This document shows positions 41,124 to 50,034 of a stretch of DNA of 64,000 nt, in pieces. Positions within the stretch are counted from its first letter, which is position 1, and every line of letters starts with the position of its first letter. The DNA comes from Bradyrhizobium pachyrhizi (GTDB taxonomy: Bacteria; Pseudomonadota; Alphaproteobacteria; Rhizobiales; Xanthobacteraceae), in assembly GCF_001189245.1 (NCBI RefSeq), contig NZ_LFIQ01000119.1, positions 322,575-386,574 on the forward strand, given 5' to 3'. The notes beneath the pieces were generated by a model. That model was not told the DNA's origin, did no database searches, and saw nothing but the letters and a program-made list of their open reading frames with translations. A program made the position numbers and the translations under genes.

Positions 41124-42257
41124 GTGGAAGGCAAGGTTTTACTCCTCTCGCAGCGTCGGATTTCCGATCTTGTCGCATTTTGTCTCAGCTATGAGTTCGA
41201 GGACAATTTGGCGGCGATGACGCGCGCCGATCGGTTCGATGTTCAAGATCGCGCTGCATTGGAGTTCTCGCGGCGGGTCTACAAGTGGACGCGCCTTGCA
41301 TCAGGATCGACCAAACTGGCAGGTGTGCTGGCACCCTCCCCGCCGCAGCTGCGGCTGCAACGCGATTACGAACTGTTCTTTCCGATCTTCAGCAATGCGT
41401 ATCAACTCCACGCGCTCGCGGCGATTCCCGACTGGCGCAAGCGGTGTCGCAAGGCGGCGTGCTTCATCACTGAAGTCTGGGCAGACGAAATCCCGGAGTA
41501 TCTGATCGAGCTCCTGTCCGGATTTGATCATATATTTGTCGGCCTGCATCACTGCGCATCGCAGATCGCGCGAATAGCAGGTCGACCGTGCAGCTATCTG
41601 CCGTTGGCGGTCGACGTTGAGCGGTTCGCGCCGAAACCCGAGCAGCAGCGATCGATCGCCGTGTGCAACATCGGGCGTCGTTCGGCGACGACCCACGCCG
41701 CGTTGCTGGCCGGCGCCGAGAGAGAGCGGTTCTTCTACTACTACGACACTGTGGCGGCGAGCGGTTCGAACCGAAAGGAAAGGACGTTCCGGGTCGACAA
41801 TCCGGAAGAACACCGCATCATGATTGCGAATATCTTGCAGCGCAGCCGCTATTTCATTGCCAATCGCAGCCACGTCAACAACCCGGAGTTCACGGCTGGC
41901 CGAGACGAGATTTCCGCTCGCTATTATGAAGGTGCTGCAGCCGGGGCAGTGATGGTCGGAGAAGCGCCGCGCACCGAAGAGTTTGCACGGCAGTTCGACT
42001 GGCCCGATGCTGTCATTCACGTGCCCTTCGAGTCGCCGGACATTTGCCAGGTCCTCGAAGCGCTGGACGCAGACCCGGCGCGACTGCGAGCGGTTCAGAA
42101 CGCAAACGTCCGGGAAGCCGCGCTGCGGCACGATTGGCTCTACCGTATACAGACGGTATTCGACATCCTCGGTATTGCTCACACCGACCAGATGAGCGCA
42201 CGAGCCAACCGTCTGCGCCAGATCGCCGGATCCTTTGAGCTGCCGGCAGCCGCCTGA
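41124..42257 (+). CDS. CgeB-like glycosyltransferase family protein
   Basis: A 377-residue protein resembling spore-protein CgeB-type and GT-B glycosyltransferases. The middle has FDHIFVGLHHCASQIARIAGRPCSYLPLAVDVERFAP, a usual sugar-transferase strand pattern. The C-terminal half has GRDEISARYYEGAAAGAVMVGEAP, equivalent to the nucleotide-binding region with its conserved Glu. The GTG at 41124 has GGAGG nine bases upstream; a GTG at 41079 lacks a ribosome site. It stands alone on the plus strand facing away from wecB, so it may act on a different product from the minus-strand operon. Function is inferred from fold only. Confidence 0.7.
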   Translation: MEGKVLLLSQRRISDLVAFCLSYEFEDNLAAMTRADRFDVQDRAALEFSRRVYKWTRLASGSTKLAGVLAPSPPQLRLQRDYELFFPIFSNAYQLHALAAIPDWRKRCRKAACFITEVWADEIPEYLIELLSGFDHIFVGLHHCASQIARIAGRPCSYLPLAVDVERFAPKPEQQRSIAVCNIGRRSATTHAALLAGAERERFFYYYDTVAASGSNRKERTFRVDNPEEHRIMIANILQRSRYFIANRSHVNNPEFTAGRDEISARYYEGAAAGAVMVGEAPRTEEFARQFDWPDAVIHVPFESPDICQVLEALDADPARLRAVQNANVREAALRHDWLYRIQTVFDILGIAHTDQMSARANRLRQIAGSFELPAAA

Positions 42258-42305
42258 AATCGTCACCTCGAGTGATACGGAGCAATGCGACATTTCCGCC
42301 GGTTT

Positions 42306-42324
42306 ATGGTTAACGCCCTGTTAA
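42306..42324 (+). promoter_or_regulatory. CtrA-like binding site
   Basis: ATGGTTAACGCCCTGTTAA spans this site. It contains TTAA-N7-TTAA at 42310-42324, the full-site pattern of the alphaproteobacterial cell-cycle regulator CtrA, and ATGGTTAA, the complement of the TTAACCAT half-site. It lies 43 bases before the ATG at 42367. Confidence 0.45.
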
Positions 42325-42366
42325 GCGGCGGCTGCTACATCCCAGCAGGTAGGCGATCCTTTTCAT

Positions 42367-43911
42367 ATGATCGCCAAGGTGTCGCGAACGTCCGCAACGG
42401 CGGACAAACGTCAAGCTGCGTATCCAGGCATGAAACGCTCCAGTCAGCTCCCCTCGGCTCAGGCGGCCATCCTCAATGCGCCGCCTTTGCCACGTCAGGC
42501 AGACAGGCTTGCTGCACCTCTGCGACGGCGTGGCGCCTGGACACAATTCGTCGAAGCCCGCCTGCGCGAGCCCGTAAATCCGGAACGAAATCCCGCCGAG
42601 CCGCCGCCAGACAGTCCGACCGACAAGCAACCGACGATCCTCGGCGACGATCCGAGCTCGCCAAGCGGTGGGCCGACGAATGAAGCCCACCAGCTCGCCG
42701 ACTTGGAACACCTGCAGCCGATTGCGCTCCCGCAGGATGAGGTCAGTCGGCGGCTGAATGAGGCCGCGGAGAACATCGGCCGTCGGACAAATGTGGCTCC
42801 GCCTGATGCCGGACCAGACGACGAGTCCGCCCCCCCTGCGGCCGATCCAAACGATGTTTCAGCGGAGGAATCCGACAACCCCACGCAGCCAGCGCCATCG
42901 GACTCGCATGCCGGCTCAGCGGTAGCCACGTACACGCCTGAGGCAGATGAAGGAGAGGGATTCCGTCCGGCCGCGGACCCAGGTCCGAACTCGGTGCCGC
43001 CGGCGTCAATCCGTCCAGCAGTGCAACCGCCCGTGCACACAAGCACTGCCGAGGCGAGCGTCGCGGTGCAGGAACAGCAGATCATACTGATCGACAAGCT
43101 CATCGCGGAAGAACTTCAGAGCTCGCCGCGGGACCGACGTTCGGTCAGCAGCGAATGGAAAGTGCGCAACTTTGTATGGTTCCTCGCTCCAACAACGGTT
43201 CTGCTGGCGATTGGGACCGGAATGCTCATGCGGGGCAATGTTGCATCCCTGTTCAGCACAGCATCCCAGGTTGTCAGCCATTCGAACGCGACGCCCGTTC
43301 AGCCGCCACCGCAAGGCAGACGCAAGCTGAAACCTGCAATTGCCACCTTCGTACATCGTGCTCCGATCGAAGCAGCCGCAACGGCACCACCCGCACGTTC
43401 ACTGCCGACGACATACGGGATTTTTGCGTCAAGCAACGGGCGGATGATCCGGCTCGAGCCGATGAACATCCGCCTTCCCGACAGCCGGATCGCCGTGTCG
43501 GTATTGACCACGAAGCCAGGCACCGTTGTGGTGCCGCACGGCCCGCTTTCGTTTGTCGTGTATCAGCGCGAGCTTATGACAAGCGCACCCGACAACGCAC
43601 AATTGCGCATTCTCGCCCAGGTCGCACGAACACCGTCGTCACCGGCAGTCGCTATGGCCAACGATGCCTGGGCAATCCGGTCCGTTTCCGTCGACCTGAC
43701 CGTAGCGCCGGTCCCTGAAAGCCGCGAGATGGTCGAGCTGCAGCCAGTGAACCCCGATCTCGTCCTCTCACCCGGCCGTTACGTGCTGGTTTTCAAAAAC
43801 CAGGCCTACGACTTTGTCGTAGCCGGCAAGGTTACCGATAAGGCCCATTGCCTCGAGAGGGCGGAAACGCCGGACGGCGACAGGTTCACCGAGTGCCGCA
43901 GGCTCCCGTAA
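42367..43911 (+). CDS. Hypothetical membrane-anchored protein with a disordered cytoplasmic region
   Basis: I do not recognise this 514-residue protein. Residues 1-265 are low-complexity, rich in Pro, Ala, Asp, Glu and Ser, and likely disordered. One transmembrane segment lies at 268-288 (FVWFLAPTTVLLAIGTGMLM). After a Pro-rich linker, residues about 340-514 look folded and beta-rich (TYGIFASSNGRMIRLEPMNI, LVLSPGRYVLVFKNQAYDFVV) with two Cys near the end. The expected topology is N-in, C-periplasmic. A CtrA-like site lies 43 bases upstream. It might be an envelope or polarity-linked protein, but no function can be given. Confidence 0.72.
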   Translation: MIAKVSRTSATADKRQAAYPGMKRSSQLPSAQAAILNAPPLPRQADRLAAPLRRRGAWTQFVEARLREPVNPERNPAEPPPDSPTDKQPTILGDDPSSPSGGPTNEAHQLADLEHLQPIALPQDEVSRRLNEAAENIGRRTNVAPPDAGPDDESAPPAADPNDVSAEESDNPTQPAPSDSHAGSAVATYTPEADEGEGFRPAADPGPNSVPPASIRPAVQPPVHTSTAEASVAVQEQQIILIDKLIAEELQSSPRDRRSVSSEWKVRNFVWFLAPTTVLLAIGTGMLMRGNVASLFSTASQVVSHSNATPVQPPPQGRRKLKPAIATFVHRAPIEAAATAPPARSLPTTYGIFASSNGRMIRLEPMNIRLPDSRIAVSVLTTKPGTVVVPHGPLSFVVYQRELMTSAPDNAQLRILAQVARTPSSPAVAMANDAWAIRSVSVDLTVAPVPESREMVELQPVNPDLVLSPGRYVLVFKNQAYDFVVAGKVTDKAHCLERAETPDGDRFTECRRLP

Positions 43912-43927
43912 TATAGGGCGGCCGGTC

Positions 43928-44416
43928 CTAGGGCGGCGTCGACGCGACCGCGGCCGGCGGCAACTTCGTCGCTTTCGCAGTGGCGGCACCGACGCTGAGC
44001 TGGCCGGTCCTACGCCAAAGCAGCAGCCCTGCTCCGCCGCCGATCGTACAGATCGCAAGCAACATAATTTCCCCGCGCCCCAATCCAGGAGAGATCAGCG
44101 CGTAGGGCAGCATGCCCAGACCCATCCAGAAGAGCTTTTGCCACTGGTAGGAGTCGTACCTCTTGCCAAGGTTGCGCCGCTTGAACCATAGATCTTTCGC
44201 TTCGCGCGAAAACGGAAGAACACGTCGGCACACGGCCGGCACGAGGCGAAGCGCGAGCAGCAGAGCAAGGAACATCGCCAACACGACCACGATACGATCG
44301 TCGCCGCCGGACAGCAGTCGGAACACCGGCAAAATGCAAAGGCCGAGGCCGATCCTTAGCAATGCCCCGGCGGACCAGGTGTCCAAGTTAATCAGGAAGC
44401 GCTCAAAGGACGTCAT
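43928..44416 (-). CDS. Small hypothetical membrane protein
   Basis: A 162-residue protein with about four hydrophobic segments (LLRIGLGLCILPVFRLL, IVVVLAMFLALLLALRLVPAV, WMGLGMLPYALISPG, IMLLAICTIGGGAGLLLW) and a charged loop between the second and third. The C-terminal 25 residues are Ala/Thr/Pro-rich. I do not recognise the family. It lies 15 bases downstream of the flippase gene on the same strand and may be a polysaccharide-assembly membrane partner. It converges on the upstream plus-strand gene with a 16-base gap. Confidence 0.7.
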   Translation of the reverse strand: MTSFERFLINLDTWSAGALLRIGLGLCILPVFRLLSGGDDRIVVVLAMFLALLLALRLVPAVCRRVLPFSREAKDLWFKRRNLGKRYDSYQWQKLFWMGLGMLPYALISPGLGRGEIMLLAICTIGGGAGLLLWRRTGQLSVGAATAKATKLPPAAVASTPP

Positions 44417-44431
44417 AGGCGTAATCCAAGA

Positions 44432-45952
44432 TTAGGAGTTGACTTGCAGTCGTACGATGCCGAAATCGCGTAGCAAGGACCACGCGAGTTGCAGTGGCCG
44501 CGTGATCCTGAAGACACCAACCACGACGGTCAGGTAGGCCGTCACGCAGATCACGCTCGCGACCGGGATTCGCAGCAACCGCGGCAATTCCAGCAGAAAT
44601 GCCTCCTGTATCGAGAAAGCAACCGCGACGGCGACCAGCGCAGCAATGGTCTGCGGCGCAGTCGCGCGCAGGACGTCCCCGATGCTGATCCCGACCGGCC
44701 TGCCGGCGTAGACGAGCGCAGGAACGAACAGCACGAACATGGTGACCGTGTAGGCGATCGTCACCCCGACCACGCCGAACGGCAGTCCGGCTGCAAGCGC
44801 AACCAATTGGCAGATCGCACTGAAGATGCCCCATCGCATCCATCGATCGGGACGTCCGACCGCAACATGAACCCAACCGAGAGTTCGCTCGATGCAGTCG
44901 GCAATGCCTCGAATTGCAAGGATACAGAGCAAGGGGCCCGCGGGAGACCATTTCTCTCCGAGAAGCACGATCACGATGTCATGAGCGCTCACGGCCAGAG
45001 CGGCGAAGGCAGGCCCCGAAAAGTAGCAAAGCAGTGACAGCGCGCCTTCCCAGGAGCGCTTCAGTTCGGCTGCACTGTGCTGGAGCTTGCTCAGTCCCGA
45101 CACCGCGATGTTATGCAGCGGCTCACTGAGAATCGACAGCAGGTTGTTGTAGATCGTGAAGGCGTTCTGAAAATAGCCAAGCGGCCCTGCACCGAGGAAA
45201 TACCCCATCGCGATTCTGTCCGCCGAACGAGCGAAGTAATCCGTCATGGTGAAGCCGGTCACTCCCAGCCCGAACCGCAGCAGTTCCTTGACCATTGGCG
45301 TGAGCCTGGGCCTGCCCGGTATCCATCGACAGGCGGTCCAGGCTCCCACGACGGTCAAAGCCGACGTTATGATCGGCTTGGCGATCAGCGCCCAGTAGCC
45401 CCAGCCCGAAAGCGCCAGTCCGACGCTTGCAGCGCTTCCAATGATGTTCGCCGATATGTCGATCATCGCGATGCGGCGAAACTGCATTGCCCGACGCATC
45501 AGCGCATAGTGCTGCGTCGACAAAGCCATCATCAGGAAGGTCACCGACAATGCCAACGCCATGCCCGCGAGCGATGGCTCGCCGAAGGCACGCGCTATCC
45601 ACCGACCGGACGCAGCCAGCACGACAGCCAGCACGACGCCGATCAGCACATTCAGCCAGAACAACGTGCTGACCTCGGCTCGTGAGATGCTGCTCCGCTG
45701 GGCGGAGGCCTCGCTCATCCCGAGATCGACGAAAAGGGGCGCGAAGCCGATCAGGGCCAGCATCATGGCCACCAACCCGAAATCATGCGGTCCGAGCAGC
45801 CGCGCCAGTACGATCGTCGAGGCCAACTGAACGAAGATATTCAGTCCGCGCGCAGCAATGAACGCCACGCCGCTGTGCAGCGACCTGCGGCCAAGGCCTG
45901 AGTATGGCTTGTTGTCCGCAAAATACTGATCGGTACGTTCGTTCCGCTGCAC
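44432..45952 (-). CDS. Polysaccharide flippase (Wzx-like, MOP superfamily)
   Basis: A 506-residue inner-membrane protein with about 12-14 hydrophobic segments that should flip lipid-linked sugar units to the periplasm. Early landmarks are GVAFIAARGLNIFVQLASTIVLARLLGPHDFGLVAMMLALIGF and FVDLGMSEASAQRS, typical of the polysaccharide-transporter group. I chose the GTG at 45952, which has GGGA seven bases upstream and lies 13 bases after the previous stop. The frame is open to 46084, but that part would overlap the upstream gene by more than 100 bases. Confidence 0.88.
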   Translation of the reverse strand: MQRNERTDQYFADNKPYSGLGRRSLHSGVAFIAARGLNIFVQLASTIVLARLLGPHDFGLVAMMLALIGFAPLFVDLGMSEASAQRSSISRAEVSTLFWLNVLIGVVLAVVLAASGRWIARAFGEPSLAGMALALSVTFLMMALSTQHYALMRRAMQFRRIAMIDISANIIGSAASVGLALSGWGYWALIAKPIITSALTVVGAWTACRWIPGRPRLTPMVKELLRFGLGVTGFTMTDYFARSADRIAMGYFLGAGPLGYFQNAFTIYNNLLSILSEPLHNIAVSGLSKLQHSAAELKRSWEGALSLLCYFSGPAFAALAVSAHDIVIVLLGEKWSPAGPLLCILAIRGIADCIERTLGWVHVAVGRPDRWMRWGIFSAICQLVALAAGLPFGVVGVTIAYTVTMFVLFVPALVYAGRPVGISIGDVLRATAPQTIAALVAVAVAFSIQEAFLLELPRLLRIPVASVICVTAYLTVVVGVFRITRPLQLAWSLLRDFGIVRLQVNS

Positions 45953-45965
45953 GCGTCGTTCCCGT

Positions 45966-47018
45966 TCAATTCGCTGGATTCTGGCTTTGAGGTACCCGCT
46001 CAAGCCAGATTTCCCGCCAATAGGGATAGATGGCGCGCGGGCAGAAGCGGCGGCAGATCGCATAGCGCGCCTCACACACGACATCCTTCAGGATGATCGC
46101 GTCCGTCTTGAAACGGACCATCTTGCACGAACCTTCGTCGATGATCTGCTTTTGACGCCTCTCGACCTCGTACTCGCGTTCGGTGAACGGTACCATCTCC
46201 GGATCGAAATACAGGCCGCGGTTGCGGTAGTTGCAGTCCAGTGTTTCGAGGATGTCCTTGTACGGCTTGACGCGCACGACGTCGCCCGCCTGCAGATCAA
46301 GCCGGGACTGCGGGACCTTGCTCCCTTCCGGCACGCCGAAGGGCCTGATCGGATAAGGTACGCCACCTCTGAAGCGTTGGAATGTGTCGTAGATCCAGCG
46401 CATCGCGGTGCCGATGCCCAGCCCTGCTTCGGTGACCGTACGCCAGACCGAGAACGTCAATCCGGCGACGAGGTCCTGCAGCCGAACGTTACCGGAAGCG
46501 TAGTCCTCGACATACTGTCGCGGATCCCACCACTTCAGGGGCTGCGTGGCGAATTTCACCTGCGTGTTCTGGCAAACGTAGGTCGGCTCGGTTTCGCCCA
46601 CCTTCGGCGGATGCTTGATCGTGCTCCACAGCGTTTCCTCGCTGCAGCCGCCAGACCCGAACGGCTTGCCCGCGCCATTCGGCGACGGCCCTTTCTCGCC
46701 CGCCGGCTTCAACCAGGCGTCCTTCCAGAATATCAGACAGGCCGCCTCGCAGCCGTCATGAGCCGCGCCGTTGCAGCGGATGTTCTCGAGATGGACCGTG
46801 TTCAGCATCTTGCGGCCGCCGATACCGAGCGCGGGATCGCAGGTCTTGTGAGCTCGCTTGCCGACGCGGAGCGTCTTGCCGCAATACTTCAGCATCTCGG
46901 GCATGAAGGGCATTTCCTCCAGGCGGCCGTTAGCATCCAGCGTCGCGAGAATCTCCTCCTTGCTTCTGACCTCCACCAGGTCACCAGCGCGAAAGATACT
47001 TGAAAATAGCGTGCTCAT
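45966..47018 (-). CDS. Hypothetical protein with duplicated SH3-like/Cys domain
   Basis: A 350-residue soluble protein of unknown function. It contains two related halves. Residues 11-60 (AGDLVEVRSKEEILATLD ... MPEMLKYCGKTLRVGKRAHKTC) align with residues 244-295 (AGDVVRVKPYKDILETLD ... DPEMVPFTEREYEVERRQKQ). Both are followed by a Cys cluster (C82, C90, C94; C315, C322, C326) and a W-rich end (FWKDAWL; YWREIWL). Conserved Cys suggest metal or disulphide binding. I use the ATG at 47018. Proteins of this kind occur in polysaccharide loci. It lies between the deacetylase and flippase genes. Confidence 0.8.
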   Translation of the reverse strand: MSTLFSSIFRAGDLVEVRSKEEILATLDANGRLEEMPFMPEMLKYCGKTLRVGKRAHKTCDPALGIGGRKMLNTVHLENIRCNGAAHDGCEAACLIFWKDAWLKPAGEKGPSPNGAGKPFGSGGCSEETLWSTIKHPPKVGETEPTYVCQNTQVKFATQPLKWWDPRQYVEDYASGNVRLQDLVAGLTFSVWRTVTEAGLGIGTAMRWIYDTFQRFRGGVPYPIRPFGVPEGSKVPQSRLDLQAGDVVRVKPYKDILETLDCNYRNRGLYFDPEMVPFTEREYEVERRQKQIIDEGSCKMVRFKTDAIILKDVVCEARYAICRRFCPRAIYPYWREIWLERVPQSQNPAN

Positions 47019-47086
47019 ATCGTGCGCCTTGAGATATACCCTGCAATCAGAAATTCGCCGGCTGCGCGACGTCCGCGCAACCATCG

Positions 47087-47740
47087 TCAGATCAGTGTCA
47101 ATTTTCGCCCGAAAAATGCCTCGGCGAAGCGTTCCGCAGCCCTGCACTCCATGCCCCGAATCCGTGCGAGGCCGCGAAAGGTGTCTGCATCGAACCACTG
47201 CTTGGATCGCTGCGTCCCGAAATGCTTGAGCAGGAGTTCAATCTTACGATCGAGCGCCGCCGCCGATACCGGCATGTAAACGTTGGGTTGACCGAAGTCG
47301 CCATCCCACTTCGGAATCTCATATTCCAGGATCTGATGATCGCGAAACGTGTTCCAGGTCAGGCGGCAGACCTGGCGATGGTCCTGATGGGCATCATCCC
47401 TGCGATGCGTCAGAATGACGTCAGGCTCGACCCGCCGCTTCAGCGATTCAAACCATTCCTTGATGGCTTCTCCCCTCTCCGGGAAAAATCCATCGGGAAA
47501 CGACAGCACCTCGACATTCGCGGATGCAGCCCCGGACAAGAAGTCAGCCGCCGACGCTCTGGCCTCAGCCTCCCGTATGGCGCCACCGCTTAGAACGCAC
47601 CAATGCACATCCAGCTTGATACCGCGCTCGATCAGCTCCAGCAGCGTCGCTCCCGCGCCGATTTCGATATCATCCGAATGGGCGCCAAAGCACAGGATCG
47701 ACAGATGGTCTCCGGGCCTGGCAAGCTGCAATGCTCTCAT
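47087..47740 (-). CDS. PIG-L/LmbE-family deacetylase
   Basis: A 217-residue metal-dependent N-deacetylase. The zinc motif reads FGAHSDDIEIGAG, a variant of the usual PHPDDxxxG with AHSDD. The second part, TLTHRRDDAHQDHRQVCRLTWNTFR-like text, supplies the later His and Asp. Such enzymes remove acetyl groups from GlcNAc-type sugars. The ATG at 47740 lies five bases after the rfbF stop, and the longer frame would overlap rfbF. It probably edits a sugar of the polysaccharide repeat. Confidence 0.88.
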   Translation of the reverse strand: MRALQLARPGDHLSILCFGAHSDDIEIGAGATLLELIERGIKLDVHWCVLSGGAIREAEARASAADFLSGAASANVEVLSFPDGFFPERGEAIKEWFESLKRRVEPDVILTHRRDDAHQDHRQVCRLTWNTFRDHQILEYEIPKWDGDFGQPNVYMPVSAAALDRKIELLLKHFGTQRSKQWFDADTFRGLARIRGMECRAAERFAEAFFGRKLTLI

Positions 47741-47745
47741 TCCGG

Positions 47746-48540
47746 TTAAGCCGCGCTGGCTACCGACGAGTGATTCAGCCGCCACGGCGTGTCGCCGCGC
47801 TCCACCATGTCCTCCAACACTTGTCTATCGCGCAAGGTATCCATGGCGCGCCAAAAGCCGTCATAGCGATAGGCCATGAGGTGACCGCCCTCGATCAAAC
47901 GGTTGAACGGTTCCTGGACGAGCTCTTCTCCCTCCTTGATGTAATCGAAGATTTCGTTACGGAAGATGAAGTAGCCGCCGTTGATCCAGATCTCGGACTC
48001 CTGACTGGAGCGAATCCGCTGCACCGACCCGTGAGCATCAAACTCGGCAAGGTGGAAGCTGATCGGTGGATGGATCGCCACGAAGCAACCGATCTTTCCG
48101 CTTTCCTTGAACTTCTGGATCATGTCAGGTAGCGGCGCGTCGGTCAGCCCGTCGCTGTAGTTCGCAAGGAACATCTCTTCGTCCTTGACGAGATGGCGGA
48201 CGGCCAGCAAGCGCTGCCCGATGTTGCGCCATGTCCCCGTATCCACCAGCGAAACCCGCCAGTCCGGTTGATGTTCGCCGATCAGCTCGACCTTTTTGCC
48301 GTACTCCGAAATCACGCAGTCGCTGTTCGCAGTCGCGCGATAATTCAGGAAGTAATCCTTGATCACGTTCGCCTTGTAGCCAAGGCACAAGATGAAATCA
48401 TTGTGATTGTACTGGCTGTAGTACTGCATCACATGCCAGAGGATCGGCTGATGGCCGATCGGGACCATCGGCTTCGGTATACTTTCCGAATACTCGCGGA
48501 TCCGCGTACCGAGACCGCCGCAAAAAAGGACAACCTTCAT
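47746..48540 (-). CDS. rfbF: Glucose-1-phosphate cytidylyltransferase
   Basis: A 264-residue nucleotidyltransferase making CDP-glucose from CTP and glucose 1-phosphate. The signature is GGLGTRIREYSESIPKPMVP, followed by HQPILWHVMQYYSQYNHNDFILCLGYK, LVDTGTWRNIGQRL and FLANYSDGLTDAPLPDMI. CDP-glucose leads to dideoxy and branched sugars via a 4,6-dehydratase (RfbG), which is not in this window. Its ATG overlaps the methyltransferase stop in an ATGA, so the two are coupled. Confidence 0.95.
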   Translation of the reverse strand: MKVVLFCGGLGTRIREYSESIPKPMVPIGHQPILWHVMQYYSQYNHNDFILCLGYKANVIKDYFLNYRATANSDCVISEYGKKVELIGEHQPDWRVSLVDTGTWRNIGQRLLAVRHLVKDEEMFLANYSDGLTDAPLPDMIQKFKESGKIGCFVAIHPPISFHLAEFDAHGSVQRIRSSQESEIWINGGYFIFRNEIFDYIKEGEELVQEPFNRLIEGGHLMAYRYDGFWRAMDTLRDRQVLEDMVERGDTPWRLNHSSVASAA

Positions 48541-49826
48541 GGCGCAACCTCACGCGGATCAATGATTTCGACGTTAGGAATCGGAACGATGAACTTGCAG
48601 CCCCAGTCCGCGACATGCCGCATTTGCGCAACGATTTCCCTCTTCAAATTCCAGGGAAGGATGAACAGGTAGTCGGGACGCGCCTCGTCGATGGCTTCGA
48701 CCGGCAGGATCGGAATGTGCATGCCCGGCGTATAGCGGCCGTGCTTGTAGGGGTTGCGGTCCACGGTGAAGTCGAGGAAGTCGGTTCCGATGCCGCAGTA
48801 GTTGAGCAGCGTGTTACCCTTGCCGGGAGCGCCGTAGCCGCAGATCCGCGCCCCCTTGTTCTTGCTCTCAATCAAGAACGACAGCAGTTCGCGCTTGGTG
48901 CGATGAACCCGCGATGTAAACTGCTCGTACTGCCCTATGTCTTCCAGGCCGATCCGACGCTCATGGGTCAGCAGTGCGGTCACCGCGGCGGAGACGGCGT
49001 GAGTCGCATCGGCGCGGCAGAGGTAGACGCGAAGTGAGCCGCCGTGCGTTGGGATCTGCTCGACGTCGAAAACTTTCAGATCATGCCGCCGCGCGAGACG
49101 ATCGATCGTTACCAACGAGAAATACGAGAAATGCTCGTGGTAGATGGTATCGAACTGATTTTCGTCGATGAGCCGCTCAAGATGCGGGAATTCGAGCGTA
49201 ATCACTCCTTGCGGCGCGAGCAGGCACGCCATTCCGGCGGTGAAATCGTTTAGATCCGGAACCTGTGCCAGCACGTTATTGCCGATAATCAGATCGGCCC
49301 GCTTGCCATCCGACACCAGCTTCCGCGCGAGTTCCAGGCCGAAGAACTCGACCATTGTCGGGACGTTTTTCTGCCTTGCAACTTCGGCCACGTTGGCCGC
49401 CGGCTCGATTCCCGTGACCGGCACCCCGAGCGGCAGGAAGTGCTGCAACAGGTAGCCGTCGTTGCTCGCGATCTCGTAGACGCGGCTCTCGGCACCAAGG
49501 TTCAGCCTGGCCTTGATCATCTCACAGTAGCGCCGCGCATGTTCCACCCACGACGTCGAGTAAGACGAGAAGTAAGCATACTCGGTGAAGATATGCTCCG
49601 GTTTGACGTATTCCTGGAGTTGCACCAGGAAGCAGGACCCGCAAACCACGGTGTGCAGCGGGTAGTACGGCTCCATGGCGTCGGTCTGGTCGGCTGTGAG
49701 GAAACTTTCGCAGAGAGGCGACATTCCCAGGTCGACAAATGTCGATTTCAACGTCGCGCCGCACAGACGGCAGTTACCGTGAGAGGATTTCGACCGAATC
49801 GATTCGAATCTCGAGTGAGCGTTCAT
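48537..49826 (-). CDS. NDP-sugar C-methyltransferase-like protein
   Basis: A 429-residue protein with the three-part form of sugar C-methyltransferases. The N-terminal zinc site is CRLCGATLKSTFVDLGMSPLCESFL with a later VVCGSC. The SAM domain has VYEIASNDGYLLQHFLPLGVPVTGIEPA. The C-terminal part has ARICGYGAPGKGNTLLNYCGI and a DRNPYKHGRYTPGMHIPI block. TylC3-type enzymes of this build add a methyl at C3 of keto sugars. With rfbF directly downstream, a CDP-linked C-methyl branched sugar is a fair inference. Confidence 0.9.
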   Translation of the reverse strand: MNAHSRFESIRSKSSHGNCRLCGATLKSTFVDLGMSPLCESFLTADQTDAMEPYYPLHTVVCGSCFLVQLQEYVKPEHIFTEYAYFSSYSTSWVEHARRYCEMIKARLNLGAESRVYEIASNDGYLLQHFLPLGVPVTGIEPAANVAEVARQKNVPTMVEFFGLELARKLVSDGKRADLIIGNNVLAQVPDLNDFTAGMACLLAPQGVITLEFPHLERLIDENQFDTIYHEHFSYFSLVTIDRLARRHDLKVFDVEQIPTHGGSLRVYLCRADATHAVSAAVTALLTHERRIGLEDIGQYEQFTSRVHRTKRELLSFLIESKNKGARICGYGAPGKGNTLLNYCGIGTDFLDFTVDRNPYKHGRYTPGMHIPILPVEAIDEARPDYLFILPWNLKREIVAQMRHVADWGCKFIVPIPNVEIIDPREVAP

Positions 49827-50034
49827 TGGGCCGTACCATGAATATAGGATTGCCGAATATGAGATTGCCGGCGCTTAAATCGGGCTCGTTAGATTGAATT
49901 TTATCGTATGAAAGCGAACAATATGAAGCGATATCGAACAACAAGGTAAACCACGCAGTTGCTGAAAATTTTAGTAAAATTGTATAGAATTGGTCGTCGA
50001 CAATTGGCCTCTCGGTCGGGAGTGGATGCGTCCC

